Origin: Millionella massiliensis | GTDB lineage: Bacteria; Bacteroidota; Bacteroidia; Bacteroidales; Rikenellaceae | Assembly: GCF_900104655.1 (NCBI RefSeq) | Contig: NZ_FNWD01000002.1 | Span: 2,526,246 to 2,590,245 of the forward strand | Direction: 5' to 3' | Length of the DNA stretch: 64,000 nt | The notes under the pieces: generated by a model | Told to the model about the DNA's origin: nothing | Databases searched by the model: none | The model's input: the letters and a program-made list of their open reading frames with translations, nothing else | Translations under genes and position numbers: made by a program | In this document: positions 1-8,951 of the stretch, piece by piece | Numbering within the stretch: position 1 is the stretch's first letter | How the letters are laid out: each line of letters opens with the position of its first letter

Positions 1-661
1 CCAGCAGCATGCCGGTTACGCCGTTGTCGTCGCCGAGCACCTCTTTGGTGTTGTGTTCGAAGATCACTTCTATGTTGGGTGTGGTGAAGACGCGCTCCTG
101 CATGGCTTTTGAGGCGCGGAGGTAGTTCTTGCGGACAACGAGGTAGACCTGGCGGCAGAGCGAGGCCAGGTAGGTGGCCTCTTCGCAGGCGGTGTCGCCG
201 CCGCCGACCACGGCTACGTCCTTCTTGCGGTAGAAGAAGCCGTCGCAGGTGGCGCAGGCCGAGACGCCCATGCCGCGGAATTTCTGTTCCGAGGGCAGAC
301 CCAGGTATTTGGCCGATGCACCGGTGGCGATGATGATCGCTTCGGCGCTGATCGTCTTGCTGCCGCCGTCGATCTCGACGGTGAAGGGACGGGCGCTCAG
401 GTCGAGGCGGGTGATGATTCCGAAGCGGACTTCGGTGCCGAAGCGTTCGGCCTGTTTCTTGAGGTCTTCCATCATGGCCGTGCCCGAGATGCCTTCGGGA
501 TAACCCGGAAAGTTTTCGATCTCGGTGGTGGTGGTCAGCTGTCCACCCGGTTCGATACCTTCGTACACTACCGGGCTGAGGTTCGCACGGGCCGCGTAGA
601 TGGCGGCCGTATAGCCTGCCGGGCCGCTGCCGACGATCAGGCATTTGATTTTCTCGGTCAT
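1..661 (-). CDS. trxB: Thioredoxin reductase, partial (C-terminus outside window)
   Basis: This is an NADPH-dependent flavoenzyme that reduces thioredoxin in the cytoplasm. The reverse strand from 661 reads MTEKIKCLIVGSGPAGYTAA, a FAD-binding GxGxxG/A loop at residues 10-15. It is followed by a GGQL block, the redox-active CATCDG motif near residue 135 and a second nucleotide-binding loop (VVGGGDTACEEA) just after it. About 220 of the usual 310 or so residues are present and the reading frame runs off the left edge. The start is the first ATG downstream of a TAnnTTTG promoter box, giving a leader of about 40 nt. The CxxC is intact, so an active enzyme is expected. The identification is very secure. 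Confidence 0.96.
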   Translation of the reverse strand, partial: MTEKIKCLIVGSGPAGYTAAIYAARANLSPVVYEGIEPGGQLTTTTEIENFPGYPEGISGTAMMEDLKKQAERFGTEVRFGIITRLDLSARPFTVEIDGGSKTISAEAIIIATGASAKYLGLPSEQKFRGMGVSACATCDGFFYRKKDVAVVGGGDTACEEATYLASLCRQVYLVVRKNYLRASKAMQERVFTTPNIEVIFEHNTKEVLGDDNGVTGMLL

Positions 662-709
662 ATTATATCAAAATCGGTTTTGGAAACGTTTACCTCTTGT
701 ATATGCAAA

Positions 710-717
710 CAAAGTTA
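710..717 (-). promoter_or_regulatory. -7 box of trxB promoter
   Basis: The reverse strand reads TAACTTTG, a match to the Bacteroidota -7 consensus TAnnTTTG, about 50 nt upstream of the trxB ATG. Confidence 0.6.
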
Positions 718-899
718 ATGAAATTTCTCGGACACGATATGCACGGCGGTTAAAAGATGGAGCGTGCCGCCGTCTCCCGTCCGGTCGATCCGCGTTCCGG
801 GTCGTTCTGGCGCCTTTTGCAGCCTGATTCCGGCCGGAATCAAGCCGTTCCGAAGGGCGCATGGCGGGGGCAAATGAGACGGTAAATTCTCTACATCGG

Positions 900-930
900 T
901 TGATTGTCAGACTATTATTTTGTAACTTTG
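900..930 (+). promoter_or_regulatory. Promoter of M23/LysM lipoprotein gene, with start codon at the transcript end
   Basis: A TTG at 900-902, a 20-bp gap and TAACTTTG at 923-930 match the Bacteroidota promoter pattern. The GTG start follows at 935, so the transcript probably begins at or within a few bases of the start codon and is effectively leaderless. Confidence 0.6.
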
Positions 931-934
931 CTCC

Positions 935-2569
935 GTGAAAAGACCCTCTATATCGATCCGTACCCGCTCAGTCGCCACGTCGCTGTGGCTGCTGGGCGCC
1001 TCCTGCCTGTTGACGGTCGGATGCTCTCCGCAACTGTCGATCGGCGGGAACGGCGGCATCTTCAGCCGCTCGTCCAGTAAAACGACCGCTTCGGCCGAAT
1101 CTCGCAATGCACAACCCGTCGTGGTCTCGGCCCAGCCCGTATCGACGGAAAACGCATCCTCTTCTGAAACCGCTGCCGACGGACAATCGACCGCGGAAAA
1201 TACCACTGCTCTGAATCCTGTCGGTATTCCGAAGGTTACCGAAGAAGCTGTCTCCGAACTCAAAAACGTAACGATCGTGAACCTGGATGACGCGGAGCAG
1301 GGCACTGCTGCAAACTATGCCTATTCGGGCGGAGCTTCGACCCAGGTCTCTGCAGTCGCTTCGCCAGTCTCCAAACGCCAGCGTCGCGCTGTCGAAAAAC
1401 AACGGAAAACCAAAACCGCTCAAACGGCCGAATCGACTCGGTCGAAACGCAGTGGTCTGCTGAAATCCAACGCTTCGACCACCGCTTCGTCGTCGACTGT
1501 TTCGGCTGCTCCGCAGTCTGCCTCGACCGCTGCAACAGCCTCGGCGGCTGCCGCTCCGGTCGCTGCGCAGAACGACGATGGGGAAATCTCGGTTGAAGAT
1601 TTCCTGCCCGGAGCTCCGCGTCCGGTTGTCGCCCAAACGCTGACCGACAACGGGTCGGAAGCCGAGGCTGACAATGAATCGGAAAACTCCGTGGCGGCAT
1701 CGCCGCGTGAAGCCGCTCCCGAGCAGATTACTCCCGAGACCTTCAAACCGAACGAGATGGAGCACGTCAAGTTCTCCTACTACGATCCCTTCGGCGACGG
1801 AACCAATCGCTTTACCGTCGATCTGAGCCAACAGCGTTTCTGTTACCCCTATCCCGGCAAATACCTCTCCGGTTACGGCCCGCGCGGGCGCAGCATGCAC
1901 ACCGGGGTAGACATCAAGGGCGTGCGCAACGACACCATTCGTGCCGCCTTTGCCGGAACCGTCCGCATGTCCAAACCCTACAGCGGTTATGGCAACTGTG
2001 TGGTGATCCGTCATAAAAACGGGCTCGAAACCCTCTATTCGCACAACAGCCGCAACCTGGTCCGTGTGGGCGATGTGGTGCAGGCCGGTGATCCGATTGC
2101 GCTGATCGGTCGTACCGGGCGGGCAACCACCGACCATTGTCATTTCGAAGTGCGCGTACAAGGCCAGCACATCAATCCGGCTCTGCTGCTCGATTACGAA
2201 AACCACACCCTGCGTGCCGGGGTGCTCACCGTGACGAAACGTTCCAACGGGCGCATTCTCGCTTCGAACCAGACCAGCGGTCAGGCATCTTCCGAAAGCG
2301 AAGAGAAGGATTCCGAATCAGCCATTGCAGCCGGTGGCGGTGAAACCCGTTTGGCCTCTACCTCGCAGCGCTCTTCGTCCGCCTCGTCCTCTTCGTCGTC
2401 GGCCAGCAAATCGAGCTCCGGCTCCTCGTCGATCTACACCGTGCGGTCGGGCGATACCCTGTGGGGAATTGCGCGGCGTTACGGTACGACCGTTGCCAAA
2501 CTGTGTGCTCTGAACAATCTCGACAGCAAGGCAACCCTGCCCCTCGGGAAAAAACTTAAAATCCGATAG
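935..2569 (+). CDS. Cell-wall M23 metallopeptidase lipoprotein with C-terminal LysM
   Basis: This is a probable peptidoglycan DD-endopeptidase or murein hydrolase activator of the NlpD/EnvC kind, anchored as a lipoprotein. An N-terminal signal sequence ends in a lipobox (LTVGC, Cys near residue 29). A long low-complexity Ser/Ala/Thr-rich region follows to about residue 270. The M23 domain (about 300-410) has the HxxxD zinc motif at H322/D326 and the HxH motif at H401/H403, so it looks catalytically complete. A poly-serine linker (about 470-498) leads to one LysM peptidoglycan-binding repeat from Y501 to the end. The start is GTG at 935, since no in-frame ATG precedes the signal peptide and the promoter leaves no room upstream. 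A hairpin terminator follows. The family is certain; the exact cleavage is inferred. Confidence 0.9.
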   Translation: MKRPSISIRTRSVATSLWLLGASCLLTVGCSPQLSIGGNGGIFSRSSSKTTASAESRNAQPVVVSAQPVSTENASSSETAADGQSTAENTTALNPVGIPKVTEEAVSELKNVTIVNLDDAEQGTAANYAYSGGASTQVSAVASPVSKRQRRAVEKQRKTKTAQTAESTRSKRSGLLKSNASTTASSSTVSAAPQSASTAATASAAAAPVAAQNDDGEISVEDFLPGAPRPVVAQTLTDNGSEAEADNESENSVAASPREAAPEQITPETFKPNEMEHVKFSYYDPFGDGTNRFTVDLSQQRFCYPYPGKYLSGYGPRGRSMHTGVDIKGVRNDTIRAAFAGTVRMSKPYSGYGNCVVIRHKNGLETLYSHNSRNLVRVGDVVQAGDPIALIGRTGRATTDHCHFEVRVQGQHINPALLLDYENHTLRAGVLTVTKRSNGRILASNQTSGQASSESEEKDSESAIAAGGGETRLASTSQRSSSASSSSSSASKSSSGSSSIYTVRSGDTLWGIARRYGTTVAKLCALNNLDSKATLPLGKKLKIR

Positions 2570-2596
2570 CCTCCCAGTCGGTGAGACTCAGTTCTG

Positions 2597-2639
2597 CAAC
2601 CCGTTCCTGCATGTGCACAGGAACGGGTTGTGTGTTTTT
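2597..2639 (+). terminator. Rho-independent terminator after M23 gene
   Basis: A 13-bp perfect stem (2597-2609 with 2618-2630) with an 8-nt loop is followed by TGTGTTTTTG. Confidence 0.8.
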
Positions 2640-2907
2640 GTTCAGGGGGGATTGGGCGGTCATCACGTCGGTGAAGTGGGGAGACCGGGCGAACGGTGAG
2701 CAGGCGTGGTGAATGAAGGTGCTATATAAGTATTGAGCGGGCAGATCGATCGATTCCAGACTGTCTGTTTCGGAGGGACTGACCCGACTGTGGTTATTTA
2801 TAATAGGTAATAGGTATTGCGGAAGGTAAAAATCACGTTTCGTTTTGCCCGATCGGCACCTTTTGACAATAACCGGACCCCTTGGCACGTTTTCTGCTCG
2901 AAAAACA

Positions 2908-2915
2908 TATCTTTG
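2908..2915 (+). promoter_or_regulatory. -7 box of lemA-tpm promoter
   Basis: TATCTTTG matches TAnnTTTG and lies 20 nt before the lemA ATG, giving a leader of about 15 nt. Confidence 0.6.
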
Positions 2916-2935
2916 TAACGTAAAGTCTGAACACT

Positions 2936-3526
2936 ATGAAAAAAGGCATTTGGATTCTTGCAATCGTCCTCGTTCTCATATTCGGTATCTTCTTCTGGTT
3001 CAAAGGGACCTACAACAACCTGGTCGAACGCAGCCAGCAGGTGGCCGGCCAGTGGGCCAATGTCGAGAACCAGTACCAGCGTCGTGCCGATCTGATCCCC
3101 AATCTGGTGAATACCGTGAAGGGGTATGCCCAGCATGAGGAATCGACCCTCGAAGGAGTGGTCGACGCGCGTGCCAAGGCCACGCAGATGCAGCTCAACT
3201 TCAGTGACCTGAACGAACAGGCGCTGGCCAAATATGCACAGGCACAGGGCGAACTCTCCTCGGCGCTGAACCGGCTGATGGCCATCTCGGAAGCCTATCC
3301 CGACCTGAAGGCCAATCAGAACTTCCTCGATCTGCAGACCCAGCTCGAAGGAACCGAAAATCGCATCGCCACCGAGCGTCGCCGCTTTAACGAGACGGTG
3401 CAGTCCTATAACGTGTATGTACAGCAGTTTCCCCGCAACCTGATTGCCGGGATGTTCGGTTTCACGCCGAAGAGCTTTTTTGCCGCCGAAGCCGGTGCCC
3501 AGAAAGCTCCTGAAGTCAAATTCTAA
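2936..3526 (+). CDS. lemA: LemA family membrane protein
   Basis: LemA proteins are small inner-membrane proteins with one N-terminal transmembrane helix and a helical-bundle domain; their biochemical role is not settled. Here the helix spans about residues 4-22. The bundle follows with the family's conserved stretches: YNNLV, an asparagine/glutamine-rich QWANVENQYQRRADLIPNLV segment, and near the C-terminus RFNETVQSYN and FPRNLIAGMFGF. At 196 residues the length is typical. It lies 6 bp upstream of a TPM-domain protein, a pairing seen across bacteria that suggests a shared envelope function. Confidence 0.93.
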   Translation: MKKGIWILAIVLVLIFGIFFWFKGTYNNLVERSQQVAGQWANVENQYQRRADLIPNLVNTVKGYAQHEESTLEGVVDARAKATQMQLNFSDLNEQALAKYAQAQGELSSALNRLMAISEAYPDLKANQNFLDLQTQLEGTENRIATERRRFNETVQSYNVYVQQFPRNLIAGMFGFTPKSFFAAEAGAQKAPEVKF

Positions 3527-3532
3527 AACTCC

Positions 3533-4378
3533 GTGCTGGTCGTGGCTCCGATCCTGAACTTCAAACGTAAGATCTTTCTGATCGGTGTGGTTGCCGTTCT
3601 GCTGACGGGACTGCAAACCGGATGGGCGCAGCCTGTCCCGCAGCCGATGTCGCCGCCACGGCTGGTCAACGATTATGCCCACCTCTTCTCCGGCTCGCAG
3701 CAGCAGGCGCTGGAGGACAGCCTCGTGGCGTTCGACCGGGCCACTTCGACCCAGATTGCCGTGGTGACCGTCAATGACCTCGAAGGGTATCCCGCTGCCG
3801 AATATGCTACGCGAATTCTCGAACAGTGGGGCGTTGGCAGCCGCGAACACAATAACGGGGTCGTGATGCTGGTCAAACCCCGGAACCAGTACGGCAAGGG
3901 CGAAGTGTTCATTGCCGTAGGGTATGGTCTGGAGGGTGCGCTGCCCGATATTACGGCAGGCCGTATCATCGACTATGAGATGCTCCCCGGTCTGCGCGAA
4001 GGGGATTATTACGGGGCGGTTGCTGCCGGTACGGCCGCCGTGCGTGCCGCCGTCAGGGGAGAATATACGGCTGAACCCAAGGCCCCTCAGGCCGACCCTT
4101 TTGACTGGATCGGCGGTCTCTTTTCGCTGGGCGTCATCATCTATATCGTGTATCTGCTGAACAAGTCCTATAGGGGCGGCGGTGACGATACGGATGGCCC
4201 GGGAGGCGGGTCGGGCGGACGCCGCAGCTGCCGCCGGGGGCCCTTTCTTTTCCCGCCGATGTTCGGCGGCTTCGGAGGAGGCCGTAGCGGTGGTTTTGGA
4301 GGCGGTTTTGGCGGTGGCGGTTTCGGAGGCTTCGGCGGGGGGACCGGTGGCGGTGGAGGTGCCGGGCGGTCGTTCTGA
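3533..4378 (+). CDS. TPM-domain membrane protein (YgcG-like)
   Basis: The protein has a signal sequence (about residues 1-33, ending near GWAQ) and an extracytoplasmic TPM domain (about 40-190; NDYAHLFS, TQIAVVTV, EYATRILEQWGVG, NNGVVMLV, GYGLEGALPD). One transmembrane helix follows near residues 197-215, and the tail is glycine-rich and ends GRSF. This is the YgcG architecture, found next to LemA. TPM domains have been reported as phosphatase-like or structural; which applies here cannot be told from sequence. The start is GTG at 3533, which gives the only complete signal peptide and sits 6 bp after lemA, so the two are surely co-transcribed. The Gly-rich tail probably lies in the cytoplasm. 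Confidence 0.85.
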   Translation: MLVVAPILNFKRKIFLIGVVAVLLTGLQTGWAQPVPQPMSPPRLVNDYAHLFSGSQQQALEDSLVAFDRATSTQIAVVTVNDLEGYPAAEYATRILEQWGVGSREHNNGVVMLVKPRNQYGKGEVFIAVGYGLEGALPDITAGRIIDYEMLPGLREGDYYGAVAAGTAAVRAAVRGEYTAEPKAPQADPFDWIGGLFSLGVIIYIVYLLNKSYRGGGDDTDGPGGGSGGRRSCRRGPFLFPPMFGGFGGGRSGGFGGGFGGGGFGGFGGGTGGGGGAGRSF

Positions 4379-4617
4379 TCCGAAGATGCTGCTGCGGTGA
4401 ATTTTGTGGGTAGGCATGTGGGTTGCGGGCATCCATACGTCGGTTGGTATGATCCGGCGGTGACGGTGCGTGGGGTGGAAGAGTGGTTGGAGGCGGAAAT
4501 GGAGTACAGGTCCTCCGAAGATAAGATCGAACGTTTTCGGTCGGGAACTCGGTCCGGTCGTGAAAACGGCGTGCACCGATACAGCGTGAAACTAAACGAA
4601 TTAAAATACATAGAAAT

Positions 4618-5589
4618 ATGCTCTACCCGTTGAAATTCAAACCCATTTACAAAGAACGTATCTGGGGCGGCCGTAAAATCGAGACCGCATTCGGCAAACA
4701 ACTTCCTGCTGAAGGTAAAATCGGCGAAAGCTGGGAGCTCTCCGGTGTGCAAGGCGACATCTCCGTGGTGGCCAACGGTACGCTGAAAGGCAATAACCTG
4801 CAGGAACTGGTCGAAATCTATATGGGTGATCTGGTCGGCGACAAAGTGTTCGAAAAATACGGCGAGGAGTTCCCGCTGCTCATCAAACTGATCGATGCCG
4901 ACGACAACCTCTCCATTCAGGTGCACCCCGACGATAAACTCGCCGCCGAGCGTCACCACTCGTTCGGCAAGACCGAAATGTGGTACGTGGTGGGGCACGA
5001 AGAGGGGGCGAAACTCTATCTCGGCTTCAACCAACCCGTTGATCGGGCGAAATACCTCGAATACCTCGAAGCCGGTCGGCTGGCCGAACTGCTGAACGCC
5101 TACACCGTGGCGGACGGCGACTCCTATTTTATCCCCTCGGGTACGATCCATGCCATCGGGAAAGGGCTGCTGATTGCCGAAATCCAGCAGACCTCCGACA
5201 TTACGTACCGTGTCTTCGACTGGAACCGTGTCGATCCCAAAACCGGCAAGGGACGCGAATTGCACACCGAACTGGCCCTCGATGCCATCGAATACAAGGC
5301 CCGTTCGGATTATAAAACGGTGGCCGCACCGCGTGTCAACGCTCCCGTGACGCTCGAAAAGTGCCCCTATTTCCAGACCAATTCGCTGATTGTGGACGGT
5401 ACTGCTGAGCGTGACTATGCGCCGCTCGATTCGTTCGTGATCTACATCTGTCTCGATGGCCAGCTCGAACTCGAATACGAGGGCGGCAGCGAGACGATCA
5501 AAAAGGGCGAAACGGTCCTGATTCCCGCCGAGATGAACGAAGTGATTCTCAAAGGCAAAGGGAAACTGCTCGAAGTGTACATCCCGTAA
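4618..5589 (+). CDS. manA: Mannose-6-phosphate isomerase, class I
   Basis: It interconverts mannose-6-phosphate and fructose-6-phosphate, a zinc-dependent cytoplasmic step linking mannose and GDP-sugar metabolism to glycolysis. The protein (323 residues) begins LKFKPIYKERIWGG. It carries the cupin zinc-site stretch SIQVHPDD near residue 100, the KTEMWYV segment with the ligand Glu, and PSGTIHAIG with the ligand His near 175. Length and order match the short Bacteroidota/Firmicutes class I enzymes. No clear -7 box is visible upstream. The small secreted protein 12 bp downstream is probably in the same transcript. Confidence 0.93.
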   Translation: MLYPLKFKPIYKERIWGGRKIETAFGKQLPAEGKIGESWELSGVQGDISVVANGTLKGNNLQELVEIYMGDLVGDKVFEKYGEEFPLLIKLIDADDNLSIQVHPDDKLAAERHHSFGKTEMWYVVGHEEGAKLYLGFNQPVDRAKYLEYLEAGRLAELLNAYTVADGDSYFIPSGTIHAIGKGLLIAEIQQTSDITYRVFDWNRVDPKTGKGRELHTELALDAIEYKARSDYKTVAAPRVNAPVTLEKCPYFQTNSLIVDGTAERDYAPLDSFVIYICLDGQLELEYEGGSETIKKGETVLIPAEMNEVILKGKGKLLEVYIP

Positions 5590-5601
5590 TTTCCGATTAC
5601 T

Positions 5602-6072
5602 ATGAAAATGAAACGCAGACCCTGGATCCTTGTTGCCCTCTTTCTGCTGATTGGCAGTGTAGCCTGGGGGCAAACGCCCGAAAAGAAGGAGGTGGCTCCC
5701 GATGCGGCCGTTCGTGCCGCGCTGCGGCTCGAAGGCACCGACTCGACGGCCGTTGCGGAGTACGGCGACGACGAACTGATTGCCTGTTTCCGTCAGGGCG
5801 GCAAGGCGGCACTGCTGATGGATACCCCCTCCAAAGAGGTGTGGAGCGTCAGCGAAAACGGCCCTGCGGACAACGGCTGGGTGGCCGTGTTCAATAAAAG
5901 CGGTGAGGAAGAGACCGTCTTTGCCGTGAGCCATGCCGAGATGGGACTCCATACCTGCCCCGGCAACTACTCCCTGTTCCATGTGCTCGGCGGGTACCCC
6001 CTGAAGATGGATCAGGAGGTGACGATCGCCCCGAAAGGGGTGCTCTTTATCCGCTATCTGTCGCTGGAGTAG
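5602..6072 (+). CDS. Small secreted protein of unknown function
   Basis: I do not recognise a family with confidence. The protein has 156 residues with a signal peptide (about 1-23, ending VAWG before QT). The mature part resembles an all-beta domain: a segment NGWVAVFNKSGEEETV and the ending GVLFIRYLSLE recall the C-terminal beta domain of glycoside hydrolases such as GH27/GH36 alpha-galactosidases, but no catalytic domain is attached. That similarity is inference by eye only. It lies 12 bp after manA, and its stop is about 65 bp before the rpsO promoter, so it is probably the second gene of a manA operon. Confidence 0.7.
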   Translation: MKMKRRPWILVALFLLIGSVAWGQTPEKKEVAPDAAVRAALRLEGTDSTAVAEYGDDELIACFRQGGKAALLMDTPSKEVWSVSENGPADNGWVAVFNKSGEEETVFAVSHAEMGLHTCPGNYSLFHVLGGYPLKMDQEVTIAPKGVLFIRYLSLE

Positions 6073-6115
6073 GGTGGTCCGAAGACCGGCCGGCGCAAAA
6101 AGGTGTGGCTCGGGA

Positions 6116-6145
6116 TTGGAAATCGGGAAAAAAGTGTTACCTTTG
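6116..6145 (+). promoter_or_regulatory. rpsO promoter
   Basis: TTGG at 6116-6119, an 18-bp spacer and TACCTTTG at 6138-6145 fit the Bacteroidota pattern well. The leader before the ATG is about 27 nt. Confidence 0.7.
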
Positions 6146-6177
6146 CCCCGCTTTTAATTAATAGACCGTATAATTAC

Positions 6178-6453
6178 ATGAGCACTTACATCAACACCGA
6201 AAAGAAACAGGAACTGTTTCAGAATTATGGCAAAGGTACCACCGATACCGGTTCTGCCGAAAGCCAGATCGCGCTGTTCTCGTACCGGATCGCACACCTG
6301 ACCGAACACCTCAAACAGCACAAACACGACTACAACACCCAACGCGCCCTGCTTCGTCTGGTAGGTAAACGCCGCAGCATGCTCGACTATCTGGTGAAAA
6401 CCGATATCGAACGCTACCGTGCCATCGTCAAAGCACTCGGCCTGCGTAAATAA
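6178..6453 (+). CDS. rpsO: 30S ribosomal protein S15
   Basis: This primary-binding protein of the small subunit contacts 16S rRNA helices 20-22. The 91-residue product has the typical S15 segments GSAESQIALFSYRI, LTEHLKQHKHDY and ALLRLVGKRRSMLDYL. The ATG at 6178 is used because the longer open frame starts upstream of the promoter. It has its own promoter and a strong terminator, and pnp follows, the conserved rpsO-pnp order. Confidence 0.97.
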   Translation: MSTYINTEKKQELFQNYGKGTTDTGSAESQIALFSYRIAHLTEHLKQHKHDYNTQRALLRLVGKRRSMLDYLVKTDIERYRAIVKALGLRK

Positions 6454-6471
6454 TTCAGAAAGACACTTGAG

Positions 6472-6514
6472 GGACGGTTTCTCTGCCAAAAACGGAGAAA
6501 CCGTCCTCTTTTTT
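6472..6514 (+). terminator. Rho-independent terminator after rpsO
   Basis: A 12-bp perfect stem (6472-6483 with 6495-6506), an 11-nt loop and a T-rich tail (TCTTTTTT) lie between rpsO and the pnp promoter. Confidence 0.9.
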
Positions 6515-6534
6515 ACGAAACACGGTTCCGAATG

Positions 6535-6564
6535 TTTGCGGGGGCTGTTTTTTTTGTATCTTAG
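6535..6564 (+). promoter_or_regulatory. pnp promoter
   Basis: TTTG at 6535-6538, an 18-bp spacer and TATCTTAG at 6557-6564 (one change from TAnnTTTG). A 6-bp inverted repeat, GGGGCT at 6541-6546 and AGCCCC at 6563-6568, brackets the -7 box and could be an operator or simply chance. Confidence 0.6.
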
Positions 6565-6600
6565 CCCCAAATTTACACAAGGAAAAACAGCTAAAAGAAC

Positions 6601-8769
6601 ATGTATTACAACGCAACCAAAAAGACCATCGAACTCAGCGGCGGGCGTACCATCGAGATCGAGACCGGTAAGCTGGCCAAACAGGCCGACGGTGCGGTCG
6701 TCGTGCGCCAGGGCGACACCATGCTGCTGGCTACCGTCGTGGCCGCCAAAGACGCCAAGGAAGACGTCGATTTTCTGCCCCTGTCCGTCGAGTACAAAGA
6801 AAAATATGCCGCAAACGGCCGTTTCCCCGGCGGCTTCCTCAAACGCGAAGCTCGCCCCTCGGATTACGAAATTCTCGTAGCGCGTCTGATCGACCGCGCC
6901 CTGCGTCCCCTTTTCCCCAGCGACTTCCATGCCGAAGTCTTCGTGACTGTCACCCTGCTGTCGGCAGATCCTGACATCCAACCCGACGCGTTGGCAGGAT
7001 TGGCAGCCTCGTCGGCAATCGCCGTATCGACCCTCCCCTTTGGCGGCCCGATCTCCGAAGTCCGCGTGGCCCGCATCAACGGCCAGTTCGTGATCAACCC
7101 CACCTTCTCGCAGATGGAAGGCGATGCCTGTGATCTCGACATCATGGTTGCTGCCACCCTTGACAACATCATGATGGTCGAAGGCGAAATGAAAGAGGTG
7201 TCCGAAGCCGTGATGCTCGACGCCATCAAATTCGCCCACGAGGAGATCAAAAAACAGTGCCAGGCACAGATCGAACTCATGCAGGAGGTCGGCAAAACCG
7301 AAAAACGTACCTACTGCCACGAGCAAAACGACTGGGGTCTGCGCGACGATGTGGCCCGCATGACCTACGACAAGGTCTACGAAGTGGCCAAAAGCCAGCT
7401 CCCGAAACACGAACGCAGCGACAAGTTTGACGAAATTCTCGACCAGTATCTGGCCGATTTCGAAGCCAAATGGGGTGCAGATGAACGTGCCGCCAAAGAG
7501 ACCATGATTCGTCGTTACTTCCACGACTACTCGCTCAAACCCGCCATGCGTAACATGATCCTGAACGAAGGGATCCGCCTCGACGGCCGTAAAACTACCG
7601 AAATCCGCCCCATCTGGTGCGAAGTGGGTTACCTGCCCGCGCCCCACGGCTCGGCTATTTTTACCCGTGGTGAAACTCAATCGCTCACAACCGTTACCCT
7701 TGGCACAAAACTTGATGAAAAAGTAATTGACGACGTCCTTCGCGAAGGGACCGAGCGATTCGTTCTTCACTATAACTTCCCCCCCTTCTCGACCGGTGAA
7801 GCCCGTCCCGCACGTGGCCTTTCCCGTCGTGAAATCGGTCACGGTAACCTCGCATTCCGCGCCCTCAAACCGATGATCCCCTCCGAAGAGGAGTGCCCTT
7901 ATGCCATTCGCGTGGTGTCCGACATTCTCGAATCCAACGGATCCTCTTCGATGGCTACGGTCTGCGCCGGAACGCTGGCTCTGATGGATGCCGGGGTGCA
8001 GATCAAGAAACCCGTATCGGGGATTGCCATGGGCCTCATCGCCGAAGGCGACCGCGTTGCCGTTCTTTCCGATATCCTCGGTGACGAAGACCACCTGGGT
8101 GATATGGACTTCAAAGTAACCGGTACCGCCGACGGTATCACCGCCACCCAGATGGACATTAAAGTGGACGGTCTGAGCTACGATGTACTCGCCGCCGCCC
8201 TCGAACAAGCCCGTCAGGGCCGTATGTACATCCTCGGCAAACTGACCGACACCATTGCCGCACCGCGTCCCGACTATAAACCGCACGTACCGCGCATGGT
8301 TCAGATCACCATCCCGAAAGACTTTATCGGTGCCGTGATCGGTCCGGGCGGTAAAGTAATCCAGGAGATGCAGAAAGAAACCGGTACGACCATCACCATC
8401 ACCGAAGAGGGTGAAATCGGTAAAGTGGACGTATTCGGCGCCAATAAAGAAGGTGTTGAAGCAGCCATCGCCAAGATCAAGGCCATGACCGCCGTTCCCG
8501 AAGTGGGTACCATATATCACGGTAAGGTGAAATCCATCGTGGCATTCGGCGCGTTTGTCGAAATCCTGCCCGGTAAGGACGGCCTGCTCCACATTTCGGA
8601 AATCGCCCACCGTCGCTTCGAAACCATGGAAGAAACCGGTATCAAGGAGGGAGACATGATCGACGTGAAACTGATCGCCATCGATCCCAAAAACGGCAAA
8701 CTGAAACTTTCGCGCAAAGTGTTGCTCGAAAAGGGCGACAAGGGTGAAAAAAGCGAAAAAGCAAAATAG
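6601..8769 (+). CDS. pnp: Polyribonucleotide nucleotidyltransferase (PNPase)
   Basis: A phosphorolytic 3'-5' exoribonuclease that works in RNA decay. The 722-residue protein has the full family order: a first RNase PH domain (about 1-235), the alpha-helical linker, a second RNase PH domain (about 320-550; [20 protein letters not shown]), a KH domain (from about 572; [14 protein letters not shown]) and an S1 RNA-binding domain (from about 636; [15 protein letters not shown]). The end is lysine-rich ([12 protein letters not shown]). It follows rpsO behind a terminator and has its own promoter. The codon use is that of an abundant protein. Confidence 0.97.
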   Translation: MYYNATKKTIELSGGRTIEIETGKLAKQADGAVVVRQGDTMLLATVVAAKDAKEDVDFLPLSVEYKEKYAANGRFPGGFLKREARPSDYEILVARLIDRALRPLFPSDFHAEVFVTVTLLSADPDIQPDALAGLAASSAIAVSTLPFGGPISEVRVARINGQFVINPTFSQMEGDACDLDIMVAATLDNIMMVEGEMKEVSEAVMLDAIKFAHEEIKKQCQAQIELMQEVGKTEKRTYCHEQNDWGLRDDVARMTYDKVYEVAKSQLPKHERSDKFDEILDQYLADFEAKWGADERAAKETMIRRYFHDYSLKPAMRNMILNEGIRLDGRKTTEIRPIWCEVGYLPAPHGSAIFTRGETQSLTTVTLGTKLDEKVIDDVLREGTERFVLHYNFPPFSTGEARPARGLSRREIGHGNLAFRALKPMIPSEEECPYAIRVVSDILESNGSSSMATVCAGTLALMDAGVQIKKPVSGIAMGLIAEGDRVAVLSDILGDEDHLGDMDFKVTGTADGITATQMDIKVDGLSYDVLAAALEQARQGRMYILGKLTDTIAAPRPDYKPHVPRMVQITIPKDFIGAVIGPGGKVIQEMQKETGTTITITEEGEIGKVDVFGANKEGVEAAIAKIKAMTAVPEVGTIYHGKVKSIVAFGAFVEILPGKDGLLHISEIAHRRFETMEETGIKEGDMIDVKLIAIDPKNGKLKLSRKVLLEKGDKGEKSEKAK

Positions 8770-8883
8770 CCCGAGCCGTCAGCACTTCCCCAATGGATTG
8801 CTCCGGTTACTGCATACGGAAACGGAGGAAAAGCGCAAGTGAATTTTTTCGCTCTTCCTAAAGAAATTTCCGAAACAAATTTG

Positions 8884-8891
8884 TAACTTTG
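8884..8891 (+). promoter_or_regulatory. -7 box of TPR lipoprotein promoter
   Basis: TAACTTTG is a full match to the -7 consensus, 60 nt before the ATG at 8952. Confidence 0.6.
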
Positions 8892-8951
8892 TAATTCATT
8901 GAGAGCATAGGACCGAAACATAAAAACCAATTAAATAACAATTAACTGACT

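Larger units (their letters stand above)
2570..2935. other. Intergenic region, 366 bp
   Basis: It holds the terminator at 2597-2639 and the lemA -7 box at 2908-2915. The rest (2640-2880) is G-rich and C-poor on the plus strand, with no coding region I can support. Confidence 0.6.

Noticed and set aside
4168-5982. A 604-residue open frame on the minus strand opposite the TPM protein and manA.
   Set aside because: It is the antisense shadow of well-supported plus-strand genes; the protein has no recognisable domain and spans several real genes.
6154-8610. An 818-residue open frame opposite rpsO and pnp.
   Set aside because: It crosses the rpsO terminator and pnp promoter and is antisense to two conserved genes, so it is a by-product of GC-rich codon use.
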